64,000 bases of DNA from assembly GCF_030817535.1 (NCBI RefSeq), contig NZ_JAUSZL010000002.1:62001-126000 (forward strand), read 5' to 3'. Of this stretch, positions 1 through 8,494 are shown piece after piece; the stretch's first letter is position 1; each line of letters starts with the position of its first letter. The translations under genes and the position numbers were made by a program. This DNA comes from Streptomyces sp. V3I8 (GTDB taxonomy: Bacteria; Actinomycetota; Actinomycetes; Streptomycetales; Streptomycetaceae). The notes beneath the pieces were generated by a model that was given only the letters and a program-made list of their open reading frames with translations, did not search any database and was not told the DNA's origin.

Positions 1-1063
1 GGCGCGCCGCAGCGGTCGGCACCCGCATGCCGGTGAGCCGGGTGAGCAGGTCGGCCAGGTCCCGCCACAGTGCGGTGGCTCCGCCGGCGTTGCCGGTGAA
101 GGCGGCCACGACACCGCTGCGCGGCTCCGCGCGCAGATGGCAGGAGGTGCCCTGGGCGTTCCCGTCGTGACCGCACCACCAGCGGTCGTCCTGCTGGTGG
201 AGGGCCGTGCCCAGCCCCCAGGCGTCCGCCAGGGTGCCCGCCTCGGCTCCCTGTTCGGGGCGCCTCATCAGCGCGGCGGTGCCGGACGGGACGACGGCCG
301 ACCGGCCGATCAGCGCTCTGCCCAGGGCCAGCAGGTCGAGGGCGCTCGCCTGCAGTCCGCCGGCCGGGGCCTCGACGGGCGCCAGGCTCTGCCGGGCCGG
401 CCGCACGGCTCCCGTGGCCGTGTTCAGGGCGTGTCCGCCGGCGGTCGGGCGGCCGGGGGCGGTGTCGCCGAGGAAGGAGGGCGTGATGCCCAGCGGTTCC
501 AGGAGCAGGACGCGGACGGCTTCGTGCCATGTCATGCCTGTGACGGTTTCGATCAGCCGCCCGGCCGCCACGTAACCGGCGTTGGAGTAGGAGAAGTCCG
601 TCCCGGGGTCGAACAGCGCGTCCTCGGCGGTGCAGACCGCCGAGAGGTAACGGGAGGCCGTCAGTCCGGCCGCGGTGTCCGAGTCGGGCCCGGTCGGCAG
701 ACCGGCCGTGTGGGAGAGGAGGTGACGCACGGTCACCTTGGGCAGATCCTGCAGTTCCGGCAGGAGGTCGGCGACGGCCTCGTCCAGGTCGAGATCCTCG
801 TCGTCGATCAGGAGCATGACAGTGGCGGCCGTGTACGCCTTGGTGACGCTGCCCAGCGGTACGGCCGTGTCGGCGGTGAACGGGGTGCCGTGGACGGCGT
901 CGGCGGTGCCGGTGTGCACACTGACGACCTCCGTCCCGGTGTCGACGGCCAGTTGGGCGCCGGGTACGCGATGGGTGCGGGCGAGGGCGTCGAGACCGTC
1001 CTGCAGAGTGCGGCGCAGGAGGGACGGCCGCGGGGCGACTTGAGCGGTGGTGGGGTACGGCAT
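1..1063 (-). CDS. Serine hydrolase of the beta-lactamase/D-Ala-D-Ala carboxypeptidase class (3' end outside window)
   Basis: About 354 codons are visible and the reading frame is open to the window edge, so the C-terminus is missing. The protein has the class C/penicillin-binding fold motifs in order: S72-V-T-K75 (SxxK nucleophile and general base), Y159-S-N161 (YxN), and H299-D-G301, the H-x-G form of the third (KTG) motif common in non-classical serine hydrolases of this family. No signal peptide is visible, so it may act in the cytoplasm as an esterase or peptidase and not on cell wall. The ATG at 1063 is preceded by a GGGAG about 10 bases upstream. The true substrate cannot be inferred; many Streptomyces paralogues are uncharacterised. 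The gene stands alone here, upstream of the P450 but separated by about 100 bp. Confidence 0.85.
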   Translation of the reverse strand, partial: MPYPTTAQVAPRPSLLRRTLQDGLDALARTHRVPGAQLAVDTGTEVVSVHTGTADAVHGTPFTADTAVPLGSVTKAYTAATVMLLIDDEDLDLDEAVADLLPELQDLPKVTVRHLLSHTAGLPTGPDSDTAAGLTASRYLSAVCTAEDALFDPGTDFSYSNAGYVAAGRLIETVTGMTWHEAVRVLLLEPLGITPSFLGDTAPGRPTAGGHALNTATGAVRPARQSLAPVEAPAGGLQASALDLLALGRALIGRSAVVPSGTAALMRRPEQGAEAGTLADAWGLGTALHQQDDRWWCGHDGNAQGTSCHLRAEPRSGVVAAFTGNAGGATALWRDLADLLTRLTGMRVPTAAAR

Positions 1064-1169
1064 GTGAGGGGGACTCCCGGTGGCTGCGTTCCGTGAACGT
1101 GACACGAGGGGCCGATGGGGATGAGCGGAACGGCCCGGCGCGTCGGTGCGGGTGGTGTGTTCTTGCTCG

Positions 1170-2390
1170 CTAGGCCCTTGTGACGTGGACCGGCAGGTGG
1201 CGTACGCCGACGATGACGGCCGGGTTCTGGAACGTGACCTCGTCGTAGGCGGGGACAGCCAGATCGGAGAAACGTTCAAGCAGCATCCGGAGCGCGATGC
1301 GCGCCTCCAGCCGGGCCAGGGGCGCGCCGAAGCAGAAGTGGATGCCGTGACCGAAGGTCAGATGGGGATTGGGGCTGCGGGCCGGATCGAAGACGTCCGG
1401 CGCCTCGAAGCGGGCCGGGTCGCGGTTGGCGGCGCCCAGGTGGGCCACCACCATCGCGCCCGCGGGGATCGCCCGCTCGCCGATCACCACGTCCCGCGTG
1501 GTGCGCCGGCCGAGTTCCGCGAAGGGGGGCAGCCAGCGCAGTACCTCCTCGACGGCGTCGGGGAGCCGGTCCGGGTCGGCGCGCAGGGCGGGCAGCGTGC
1601 CGGGGTGCCGGTCGAACGTGACGACGGCGTTGCCCAGCAGCGCCGTGGTGGTGACGTGCCCGGCGACGAGCAGCAGGGCGACGAACCCGACGATCTCCTG
1701 GTCCTCCAGCCGGACCCCGTCCACCTCGGCGGCCAGCAGCTTGCTGGTGAGATCGTTCCCGGGATTCGCGCGGCACCGCCGGATATGGTCCAGGACGTAG
1801 CCGTTCATCTCCCGCACGGTCGGGGCAATGGCATTCAGGGCGCGTTCCAGATCGGCCATGTCGGGTGCTTCGCCGAGTTCGTCGCCACCGAAGAGGGTGG
1901 CCGCCCACTCCTGGAACAGCTTGTGGTCGGCCGCCGGTATGCCGAGCAGTTCCGCGATGACGATGATGGGCAGCGGGTAGGCGAGCGAGTCGACCAGATC
2001 GAACCGGTCGCGGTCCGCCACGTCGTCCAGCAGTCGGCCGCACACACTTTCGATACGCGGCCCCAATCCGTTCACCACGCGAGGGGTGAATGCCTGACTC
2101 ACGAGAGTGCGGAGTTTACGGTGCTCCGGCGGATCCATACCGACGAAATTGCCCTGCCGGAAGACCTCGAAGTCCTCTTGGGTGGGGCCGCCGGACGAAA
2201 AGTCGGAGGAATACGTCGCCGGGTCCGCCAGAATCGCGGCCACCGCCTCGTAATCCACCACCTGCCAGGCGCCCTGCCGTTCTTCGTAATGCACCGGTCT
2301 CAATGCGCGTAAGGACTGCCATCGATCACTGAGCACGTCGAAGGGCAGGTCGAGAGGTAAGTGGTCCTCTTTCGATGCGTTGCCGATCAC
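1170..2390 (-). CDS. Cytochrome P450 with two TTA codons
   Basis: A 406-residue bacterial class I P450 that would hydroxylate or otherwise oxidise a small molecule using ferredoxin electrons. Seen: I-helix oxygen-binding motif A243-G-H-V-T-T248, ExxR at E282-R285, and the heme loop F-G-H-G-I-H-F-C-F-G with thiolate ligand Cys353. Length and motif spelling fit the CYP105/107-like soluble actinobacterial group. The GTG start at 2390 has AAGGAG five bases upstream. Leucines 11 (2358-2360) and 27 (2310-2312) are encoded by TTA, so translation should need the bldA tRNA, which usually marks secondary-metabolite or developmental genes. No ferredoxin or biosynthetic core gene is adjacent, so the substrate is unknown. 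The role is inferred from family only. Confidence 0.93.
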   Translation of the reverse strand: MIGNASKEDHLPLDLPFDVLSDRWQSLRALRPVHYEERQGAWQVVDYEAVAAILADPATYSSDFSSGGPTQEDFEVFRQGNFVGMDPPEHRKLRTLVSQAFTPRVVNGLGPRIESVCGRLLDDVADRDRFDLVDSLAYPLPIIVIAELLGIPAADHKLFQEWAATLFGGDELGEAPDMADLERALNAIAPTVREMNGYVLDHIRRCRANPGNDLTSKLLAAEVDGVRLEDQEIVGFVALLLVAGHVTTTALLGNAVVTFDRHPGTLPALRADPDRLPDAVEEVLRWLPPFAELGRRTTRDVVIGERAIPAGAMVVAHLGAANRDPARFEAPDVFDPARSPNPHLTFGHGIHFCFGAPLARLEARIALRMLLERFSDLAVPAYDEVTFQNPAVIVGVRHLPVHVTRA

Positions 2391-3352
2391 CTGAGCTCCT
2401 TCGTGCGGGACGCGGGGACAGCGAGAACACGGGCGGGACGGTTGACCTCGGGCCCTCGGTTCGGGCCCGGATCCATGGCGCGACCTGGTGCGCTCCTGAC
2501 GGGCCCGGACCTGTCCGGGTGGCGGAGCGACCGGGCCGCGGTCGCCGACGACCGGCCTCCCGCACGGGCGCCGCCCGTGCCGGCCGGTACACGTCGCGTA
2601 CCGCGGACGAGGATTTCAGTCGTACGCGTCGCCCTGTACGTCGCGGACCGCGTCGGCTCGGCGCCCGCCCACGGACAACCGGGGTACTCGTCGTGTGCAC
2701 CAAACAGACATCACAGATCTCCAGTGAACTTACCGCGCGTCCGTCGCACGGCGACTTCCCTTTTCCTCTGTGCACATCAGCTCTTCACGTGAGGCCGCAT
2801 CAGCCGGCACCACATGCGAGGCCGTGTATCCCGCCGGGCGGGTCGGTCCATACACGGGCCATACACGGGCCGATCAACTCCGGCCCGGGCGAACCCGGCG
2901 ACAGTCTTCATCGTGCGTCGATCGCGAGCAACCCCCCGAAGATTAAAGGAAGGTATATCGACAAGCCACCGAGCATTGTCTGCGTTCAGCTTGAAACAAA
3001 CCCGTCGCCGATGCCTGTGAGGCCTGCGACTTGCTTCATCGGACCCACGCGTGCCCCGGTATCAGACGGCTAAACAGCCATGTACGCAGAACCTGGGGAT
3101 GCTGTTGAGCACACACCGGCGGGCAACTCCTCTCACCTGCGCAGAGATTGCCCGCGACAGTTCCGCAAAGGCGGACACGAAAAGCGGAACACCCCATTCA
3201 AAGAGGGCCCGAGCGCATTGAGTCGATCGCCGCGGGGGGCCGCGACCGGCTTCCGGCGCCCTCGGCCACCGGACCGCTCCGGCACGAATTCGGCCGGATC
3301 ACGCCGGTTGCGCGGTACGGCCGTCGGAGCCGGCCTGCGCGCCTCTCCCGTT
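2391..3352. other. Long intergenic region without a convincing gene
   Basis: About 960 bases upstream of the P450. All reading frames here lack the third-position GC bias of the flanking genes. It contains the P450 ribosome-binding site at its left end, a perfect 11-bp tandem repeat (2849-2870), a relatively AT-rich patch around 2930-3005, and an 8-bp inverted repeat GCGGGCAA/TTGCCCGC at 3119-3126 and 3148-3155. It may hold the P450 promoter and remnants of lost sequence; nothing more can be supported. Confidence 0.5.
2849..2870. repeat. Perfect tandem duplication of an 11-bp unit
   Basis: CATACACGGGC occurs twice in direct contact in the noncoding region upstream of the P450. One helical turn in length, it could be a paired protein-binding site or simple slippage. 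Confidence 0.6.
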
Positions 3353-3706
3353 TCAGCGGAACTCGTGGACCACCCGGATCTCGCCGATCATGTGGGCGTT
3401 GAAATCATCCAGCTCCTCGGCCGGGACCCAGAGTTCGAGGATCGTCCGACCGCCCGCCTGCCGGACGGGGTACCGGTTCACGAATGCCGACTCGACCTCG
3501 AAACGGGTGACGAAGCCGGCGCCGTCGTGCTTCACGTTCCAGTCGCGCGCGATCCTGATCGCGTAGTCCTCGTCGAGGACCGGGTAGAAGATCGGCTGCT
3601 CGGGCAGCCGGGGCGGCCACGCACGCCAGTTCAGCTCCCGGACCAGGTCCAGTTCCCTGGGGCCGGTGGGGCGCCACAGGGTCGTCGTCGCTTGTCTGCT
3701 GGTCAT
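3353..3706 (-). CDS. Conserved hypothetical protein (family often auto-labelled ADP-ribosylation/crystallin J1)
   Basis: A 117-residue protein beginning at the ATG at 3706, with GGAG nine bases upstream; the frame is open further upstream but that extension has arginine-rich shadow composition. The sequence pattern, an early L-W-R-P segment, W-P-P-R-L-P-E-Q-P-I-F-Y-P and a late L-W-V-P-A-E-E-L, matches from memory a small conserved family whose automatic name (ADP-ribosylation/crystallin J1) is not backed by biochemistry. No catalytic motif, signal peptide or membrane segment is visible. It is monocistronic, lying on the same strand as the glucarate genes but downstream of a terminator-like hairpin. 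Function unknown. Confidence 0.8.
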   Translation of the reverse strand: MTSRQATTTLWRPTGPRELDLVRELNWRAWPPRLPEQPIFYPVLDEDYAIRIARDWNVKHDGAGFVTRFEVESAFVNRYPVRQAGGRTILELWVPAEELDDFNAHMIGEIRVVHEFR

Positions 3707-3863
3707 GTGCGCACTCTCCGGACGGTGACCGGCACCACGGCGGATCAGAAGACGGGAAGATCGGGAGACCGGACGATACCGGCACCGTGAACTCGGTGGC
3801 CACGCGGTTTTCCGCACCGCGCCGGCCGGCGTCCGAGGAGCCCCGCCTTGCGCACACCTGGAC

Positions 3864-3901
3864 GCGGGGAGCCGCCCGCCGCCCGTCGCGCGGCTCCCCG
3901 C
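3864..3901 (-). terminator. Hairpin terminator after the glucarate operon
   Basis: Perfect 12-bp inverted repeat GCGGGGAGCCGC (3864-3875) and GCGGCTCCCCGC (3890-3901) with a 14-base loop, six bases beyond the stop of the dehydratase at 3907. Streptomyces terminators often lack a U-tract, so this is a good candidate to end the leftward operon. Confidence 0.7.
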
Positions 3902-3906
3902 CCGGG

Positions 3907-4818
3907 TCAGGACGCGAGCACGGCGCGCCCCTCGGCGATGATGGCCGCCAGTTCCTCGACCTCGCCCGCGTCGAGCGACGTGAGGGGCGGGCGGACCGGC
4001 CCGGCCTTGATCCCCTCCAGGGTGACCCCCGCCTTCACCAGGCCCACCGCGTACCCCGGAACCCGCTTGCGCAGGCGGACCAGGGGGTGGAAGAAGGCGC
4101 GCTGCAAGGCGTCGACCCGCTGCCGGTCGCCCTCTTCCATCGCCCGGTGGAAGGCGAGCGACAGGTCGGGGGCGAAGGCGAACGCGGCGGAGGAGTACAG
4201 CTCCACTCCCAGTGCGCGGTAGGCCGGTTGGCTCGCCTCAGCGGTCGGCATGCCGTTGAAGAACTGGAAGTCCTTGCCGGACGCGCTCAGTGCCTCACGC
4301 ACGGCGGGGACGATGCGGGCCACGAGATCGAGGTCGCCGGTGCCGTCCTTCAGGCCTGTCACCGTGGGAAGTTGTGCCACCTCCGCCGCCGTGCGCTCGT
4401 CGAACCGCGCGTTCGCCCGGCTGTAGACGATCACCGGGAGGGAGGTCTCCCGGGCGACCGCGCGGGTGTACGCGACGAGTCCGTCGGCAGGCGACTCGAC
4501 GAGGTAGGGCGGCATGAGCAGCAGACCGTCCGCACCGGCCGCCGCCGCGGCCCGGGCGAAGCGCCGGGCCAGTCCGAGCGCGCCGCCGGTCCCGGCGTAC
4601 ACCGGGACCTGTCCGGCCGCCGCGTCCACGGCGGTCCGTACCACCGCGGTGAACTCCTCGACGTCCAGGGCGTGGAACTCGCCGGTGCCGCAGGCGACGA
4701 ACACACCGCCGGGGCCGGCGTCGACCCCGGCCGCGACGTGCCGGCGCAGGGCGTCGAGATCGACCTCGCCGATGTCGGTGAAGGGGGTGACGGGAAAGAA
4801 GAGGACGCCTTCGAGCAT
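3907..4818 (-). CDS. 5-dehydro-4-deoxyglucarate dehydratase
   Basis: A 303-residue DHDPS/N-acetylneuraminate lyase superfamily enzyme. It should convert 5-dehydro-4-deoxy-D-glucarate to 2,5-dioxopentanoate with loss of water and CO2. Seen: the G-L-K-D-G-T-G-D Schiff-base segment (Lys157), Y-S-R-A-N with the catalytic Tyr132, and an N-terminal F-F-P-V-T-P-F strand. The start is ATG 4818 with GGAG six bases upstream; a TTG 12 bases earlier is possible but its only Shine-Dalgarno sits in contact with it. It is the last gene of an operon containing glucarate dehydratase, whose product is this enzyme's substrate, which strongly supports the call. The next step, a dioxopentanoate dehydrogenase, is not in this window. 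Confidence 0.9.
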   Translation of the reverse strand: MLEGVLFFPVTPFTDIGEVDLDALRRHVAAGVDAGPGGVFVACGTGEFHALDVEEFTAVVRTAVDAAAGQVPVYAGTGGALGLARRFARAAAAAGADGLLLMPPYLVESPADGLVAYTRAVARETSLPVIVYSRANARFDERTAAEVAQLPTVTGLKDGTGDLDLVARIVPAVREALSASGKDFQFFNGMPTAEASQPAYRALGVELYSSAAFAFAPDLSLAFHRAMEEGDRQRVDALQRAFFHPLVRLRKRVPGYAVGLVKAGVTLEGIKAGPVRPPLTSLDAGEVEELAAIIAEGRAVLAS

Positions 4819-4891
4819 GAGTGTCTCCAACTCCTGGAACGGCGGATCGGCGGAACGGGCGGGTGGGGCGGACAGGTGGGCGGGCGCCGGG

Positions 4892-5878
4892 TCAGGTCGC
4901 CGAAGGGACGGCGGCGCGTACCACGTTGGTGAGCGGCCGCCCCTGCTCCAGCCGGTTGATGTTGTCGGCGATCTCCGCCGCGCGGGCGGCGAAGGTGTCG
5001 CCGGTGTGGCCCGAGTGGTGCGGGGTCATCAGCACGTTGGGCAGGCGGTGGAACGGCAGCCGGCTGGGCGCCTGCGGCGGTCCGGACCACCACACGTCCA
5101 GTGCGGCGCCCGCGATGGCACCGGAGTCGAGCGCCTCGTAGAGCGCCGCCTCCTGGACCACCGGGCCGCGGGCCACGTTGACCAGCAGGGCCGTGGGCCC
5201 CATGGCCGCCAGTTCGGCGGGGCCGATCAGTCCGCGGGTCGCGGGGCCGAGGGGGACCGTGACCACCACGACGTCGGACTCGGCGAGCAGGTCGGGCAGC
5301 CGGTCGTTGCCGCCGATCCAGTCGGTGCGCAGATCGCCGGGGACCGGCGCGGAGGGGTCGCGGCGCACGGCGCGCACCCGCAGGCCCACCGCCTGGCACA
5401 GCCGGGCGACCTCGGTGCCGGTCTCGCCGAACCCGATGACGCCCACCCGGCGGCCCTCCAGCGTCCGCCCGAACGGCAGGTGCGGATCGACGGCCACGTT
5501 GCGCCAGTGGCCGGCCCGCAGTGCACGGTCGGCGCCGAGGACGTCACGGGAGAGCATCAGCACGGACATGAGCACGTGCTCGGCGATGGAACGGCCGTGG
5601 TGGTGGGTGGTCGTGACGGACACGTCCGGGCCGAGCGCGTCCAGGGGGATGCCGTCGTAGCCGGCGCCGACGACATGGACGAGCCGGAGCCGTCCGGCGC
5701 GCCGGGCGTCCTCGGCACGCAGCTGCGAACCGACGTACACCTCGACGTCGTCGATGGCCTCGGAGAGGCGTGCCGCGCTCCAGTCGAAGGAGTCCAGCCA
5801 GGTGTGCCGGCCCTGCGCGCGGGCCTTGAGGGGTTCGTGGAAGCGGCTCAGGATGCGGTGGTTGAGCATGATGCGCAT
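4892..5878 (-). CDS. D-isomer-specific 2-hydroxyacid dehydrogenase
   Basis: A 328-residue NAD(P)-dependent oxidoreductase. It has the Rossmann G-F-G-E-T-G dinucleotide motif near the middle, N-V-A-R-G-P with the substrate-binding arginine, and a late P-H-H-S-G-H segment holding the catalytic histidine. Such enzymes interconvert 2-ketoacids and D-2-hydroxyacids (glyoxylate, hydroxypyruvate, phosphoglycerate and relatives). The start at 5878 is seven bases after the stop of glucarate dehydratase, so translation is probably coupled; the longer open frame upstream lies inside the glucarate gene and is rejected. Its operon suggests work on a hydroxyacid derived from, or imported with, aldarates, but the actual substrate is not shown by the sequence. 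A second paralogue heads the same operon. Confidence 0.85.
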   Translation of the reverse strand: MRIMLNHRILSRFHEPLKARAQGRHTWLDSFDWSAARLSEAIDDVEVYVGSQLRAEDARRAGRLRLVHVVGAGYDGIPLDALGPDVSVTTTHHHGRSIAEHVLMSVLMLSRDVLGADRALRAGHWRNVAVDPHLPFGRTLEGRRVGVIGFGETGTEVARLCQAVGLRVRAVRRDPSAPVPGDLRTDWIGGNDRLPDLLAESDVVVVTVPLGPATRGLIGPAELAAMGPTALLVNVARGPVVQEAALYEALDSGAIAGAALDVWWSGPPQAPSRLPFHRLPNVLMTPHHSGHTGDTFAARAAEIADNINRLEQGRPLTNVVRAAVPSAT

Positions 5879-5885
5879 GGTCGGG

Positions 5886-7160
5886 TCACCACCGGGGGGT
5901 CTCGGTCGGGAAGGAGGGGTCGACGCGGCGCATGTAGCCGGTGTCGTCGCGGTCGCGCAGCCCGCAGTCGAGGTACTGCCGGTGGAGCCGGGCGAGCGCG
6001 TCCCGGTCCAGCTCCACACCGAGGCCCGGAGCGGTCGGGACGGTGACGCGGCCCTCCCTGAACCGGAGCACCCCGGTGTCGACGACGTCCTCGTCCGGCC
6101 GCTTCCAGGGGGTGTGCGTGTCGCAGGCGTAGGTGAGGCGCGGGGTGGCCGCCGCCAGGTGTGTCATCGCCGCGAGGCTGATGCCCAGGTGGGAGTTGGA
6201 GTGCATCGACAGGCCGAGGCCGAAGGTGTCGCAGATCGCGGAGAGCTGTCCGCAGCGCCGCAGTCCGCCCCAGAAGTGGTGGTCGGACAGGACGATGCCC
6301 ACGGACCCGCGGGCCACGGCCGGGGCGAGGTCGTCGAAGGAGACGACACACATGTTGGTCGCCAGCGGTGTCGGTGTCCCCGCGGCCACGGCCGCCATAC
6401 CGTCGACGCCCTCGGTCGGGTCCTCCAGGTACTGCAGGACCCCGTCCAGTTCGCGGGCGACGCGCAGTGACGTCCGCGTGCTCCAGGCGGCGTTGGGGTC
6501 GAGGCGCAGGGGCAGGTCGGGGAATGCCTTCCGCAGGGCCCTGACCGCCGCGATCTCCTCGTCCGGCGGGAAGACCCCGCCCTTGAGCTTGATGGAGGAG
6601 AAGCCGTACGTGTCGATCATGCGGCGGGCCTGGTCGACCAGGCCCGCCGGGTCGAGGGCGGCGCCCCAGTCGTCGTCCGCCTGCCCGGCGTGTCCGGCCC
6701 ACTTGTAGAAGAGGTAGGCGCTGTAGGGGACCGAGGGGCGCACCGCTCCGCCCAGCAGGTCGCTGACCGGCCTGCCGATCAGCTTCCCCTGGATGTCCAG
6801 GCAGGCGACGTCGAACGGCGACATGACCCGGTCGACGGCGCTGCTGCCGGTGACCATCCCGGACATGCCGTCACCGCCGGAGGTGTCCGGTCCCAGCGCG
6901 CGGGTGGTGCGGGCGACCAGGTCGTTGAGGCTCCACACGTCCAGGCCGGTCAGTTCCCCGGCGGTACGGCGCAGCCGTGCCAGGTGGAGTGTGCCGCCGT
7001 AGCTCTCGCCGATGCCGGTGACACCGGATTCCGTGGTGATCTCCACGATCGTCCGCAGCGCGTAGGGCTCGTGGACCCCGACCGTGTTGAGCAGTGGAGG
7101 ATCCCGGAAGGCCACGGGGGTCACGGTGACGTCGGCGATGCGTGCTGCGTTCCCTGCCAT
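5886..7160 (-). CDS. gudD: Glucarate dehydratase (enolase superfamily)
   Basis: About 424 residues. It should dehydrate D-glucarate (often also L-idarate) to 5-dehydro-4-deoxyglucarate in an Mg-dependent reaction. Hallmarks seen along the protein: G-V-H-E-P-Y-A-L-R-T near the N-terminus, the K191-L-K193 pair in K-L-K-G-G that supplies the general base, L-R-L-D-P-N-A-A-W with a metal-ligand Asp, L-A-T-N-M-C-V, D-H-H-F-W-G-G and M-H-S-N-S-H-L-G with the second-face histidine. ATG 7160 gives the usual family N-terminus; an in-frame ATG at 7193 is possible but overlaps an operator-like element. It lies between two hydroxyacid dehydrogenases and upstream of the dehydratase that uses its product. 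Confidence 0.93.
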   Translation of the reverse strand: MAGNAARIADVTVTPVAFRDPPLLNTVGVHEPYALRTIVEITTESGVTGIGESYGGTLHLARLRRTAGELTGLDVWSLNDLVARTTRALGPDTSGGDGMSGMVTGSSAVDRVMSPFDVACLDIQGKLIGRPVSDLLGGAVRPSVPYSAYLFYKWAGHAGQADDDWGAALDPAGLVDQARRMIDTYGFSSIKLKGGVFPPDEEIAAVRALRKAFPDLPLRLDPNAAWSTRTSLRVARELDGVLQYLEDPTEGVDGMAAVAAGTPTPLATNMCVVSFDDLAPAVARGSVGIVLSDHHFWGGLRRCGQLSAICDTFGLGLSMHSNSHLGISLAAMTHLAAATPRLTYACDTHTPWKRPDEDVVDTGVLRFREGRVTVPTAPGLGVELDRDALARLHRQYLDCGLRDRDDTGYMRRVDPSFPTETPRW

Positions 7161-7175
7161 CAGGCCATCCCCATA

Positions 7176-7202
7176 TGTAGTCGGCGTTCTCATTTGTAGA
7201 CA
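7176..7202. promoter_or_regulatory. Operator-like TGTAG repeats upstream of glucarate dehydratase
   Basis: TGTAG occurs at 7176-7180 and again at 7195-7199, the latter inside TGTAGACA, which has the GT-NN-AC core typical of GntR/FadR-family operators. It is in the short gap (7161-7229) before the glucarate gene, so an internal promoter or regulator site is possible. No GntR gene is in the window; inference only. Confidence 0.35.
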
Positions 7203-7229
7203 GCCATCCTCGCGGCTGTCAATGGCAGG

Positions 7230-8201
7230 TCACGGAACGGGGGTGAGCAGGACCCCCTCCGCCAGGAACCTCCGAAGGTTGTCCAGGACCAGGTCGCCCA
7301 TCATCCGGCGCGTCTCGCGCGTCCCGCTGGCGATGTGCGGGAGGAGGACCACCCGGTCCGACTCCAGCAGCGCCCGCGGCACGTTCGGTTCGTCGGCGAA
7401 GACGTCCAGCGCCGCGCCGGCGATGCGCCCCTCCCGCACCGCCGCGACCAGGGCCGGTTCGTCGACGACGCTGCCGCGCGCGACGTTGACCAGGTAGCCG
7501 TCGGGGCCGAGCGCGTCCAGCACCTCCGCCGAGACCATGCCCCGGGTGTCCGCGCCGCCGGCGACGGTGACGACCACCGCGTCGCACTCGGCGGCCAACT
7601 CCCGCGCGGTGGGCAGGTGGCGGTGGCCGACGCCGGGCACCGGGACCCGCGAGCAGTACGAGATGTCCGTGCCGAAGCCCTCGAGCCGTCGCGCGACGGC
7701 CCGGCCGATACGGCCCAGCCCCAGGATGCCCACCCGCTTCCCGCTCACCCGCGAGGTCAGCGGGTAGGGCGCCGTCGTCCACCGGCCCGCCCGTACGTAC
7801 CGGTCGGCGGCCGACAGCTCCCGCATGACGTCGATCAGCCCGCCGACGGCGAGGTCGGCCACGCAGTCCGTGAGCACGTCGGGGGTGTTGCTGACGTCGA
7901 TGCCGCGCGCCCGGGCGTGGCGCACGTCCGTGGTCTCGTAGCCGACGCCGAAGTGGACGATGGCCCCGAGCCGCGGCAGCGCGTCCATCAAGGAGTTGGC
8001 GACTCCGAACCGCGCGCTGGTGACCGCGGCCACCACGTTGCCGCCCTCCGCGCGCAGGTAGGCGGCGGGGTCGGGCAGTTCGTGCAGCCGGACGGCACCG
8101 TGGCGTTCGGCCAGTGTCGCCTCCAGGGCGGGGAGCAGCGGGGACACCTGGAGGACGGTGCCCGGGGCGGCCGGGTCACCGGCGGCGGAGGGGTGGGACA
8201 T
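7230..8201 (-). CDS. D-2-hydroxyacid dehydrogenase (glyoxylate/hydroxypyruvate reductase-like)
   Basis: A 323-residue member of the D-isomer-specific 2-hydroxyacid dehydrogenase family. Visible are G-L-G-R-I-G (Rossmann), N-V-A-R-G-S-V-V-D-E with the catalytic-site Arg and Glu region, and L-L-P-H-I-A-S-G-T with the acid/base histidine, all closer to the classical GhrB/hydroxypyruvate reductase pattern than the paralogue at 4892. ATG 8201 has AGGAG seven bases upstream; the longer open frame would start inside the operator array. It is the first gene of the leftward catabolic operon and is divergent from the ABC transporter genes, sharing their control region. Confidence 0.88.
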   Translation of the reverse strand: MSHPSAAGDPAAPGTVLQVSPLLPALEATLAERHGAVRLHELPDPAAYLRAEGGNVVAAVTSARFGVANSLMDALPRLGAIVHFGVGYETTDVRHARARGIDVSNTPDVLTDCVADLAVGGLIDVMRELSAADRYVRAGRWTTAPYPLTSRVSGKRVGILGLGRIGRAVARRLEGFGTDISYCSRVPVPGVGHRHLPTARELAAECDAVVVTVAGGADTRGMVSAEVLDALGPDGYLVNVARGSVVDEPALVAAVREGRIAGAALDVFADEPNVPRALLESDRVVLLPHIASGTRETRRMMGDLVLDNLRRFLAEGVLLTPVP

Positions 8202-8260
8202 GGTGGTACTCCTGTCGTGGTCGAGGGTGCGGTGCCGCACGGCGTCCGGTGACGTCCGGG

Positions 8261-8323
8261 CGGGACCGGAAGGCGGTCGTGCGGGACCGGAACGTGGTCG
8301 CGCGGGACCGGAGGGCGGTCCCG
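8261..8323. promoter_or_regulatory. Three phased 21-bp dyad repeats between divergent operons
   Basis: Three contiguous 21-bp units at 8261-8281, 8282-8302 and 8303-8323 all start with CGGGACCGGA. Each holds a dyad of the form GACCG-N5-CGGTC; the third is a perfect GGGACCG-N5-CGGTCCC, the first has perfect 5-bp arms, and the second has one mismatch. The 21-bp period equals two helical turns, so three dimers could bind on one face of the DNA. The array is 60 bp upstream of the leftward gene start and about 40 bp before the rightward -35 box. It looks like an operator array for a shared regulator not encoded nearby. Confidence 0.65.
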
Positions 8324-8361
8324 CGGCGACGGACCGGAGAAGATCCGTCCTTGCGCATGTC

Positions 8362-8390
8362 TTGACGCTGCCACGGTGCCGGTTTAGCTT
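8362..8390 (+). promoter_or_regulatory. Predicted vegetative promoter of the ABC transporter operon
   Basis: TTGACG (8362-8367) and TAGCTT (8385-8390) separated by 17 bases give a good HrdB-type promoter. The start point would be near 8397, leaving a leader of about 100 bases before the binding-protein gene. It follows the dyad array closely. Confidence 0.6.
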
Positions 8391-8494
8391 CGGCGTTCAC
8401 AGATGCGGACCGAATACGTAAGTGTAAACAGCTCAGGAGGCCGGCCCGCACTCGGCCCGCGCCATACCAGCACTCCCCCGGAGATACGCCGACG

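Noticed and set aside
137..1096. 319-codon plus-strand frame at the window start
   Set aside because: Antisense to the serine hydrolase whose SxxK, YxN and HDG motifs are in correct order on the minus strand.
7988..8374. Leftward frame with a seven-residue repeat (D-R-P-P-V-P-type)
   Set aside because: The repeat arises from the 21-bp operator-like array read through; there is no Shine-Dalgarno and the real dehydrogenase start is at 8201.
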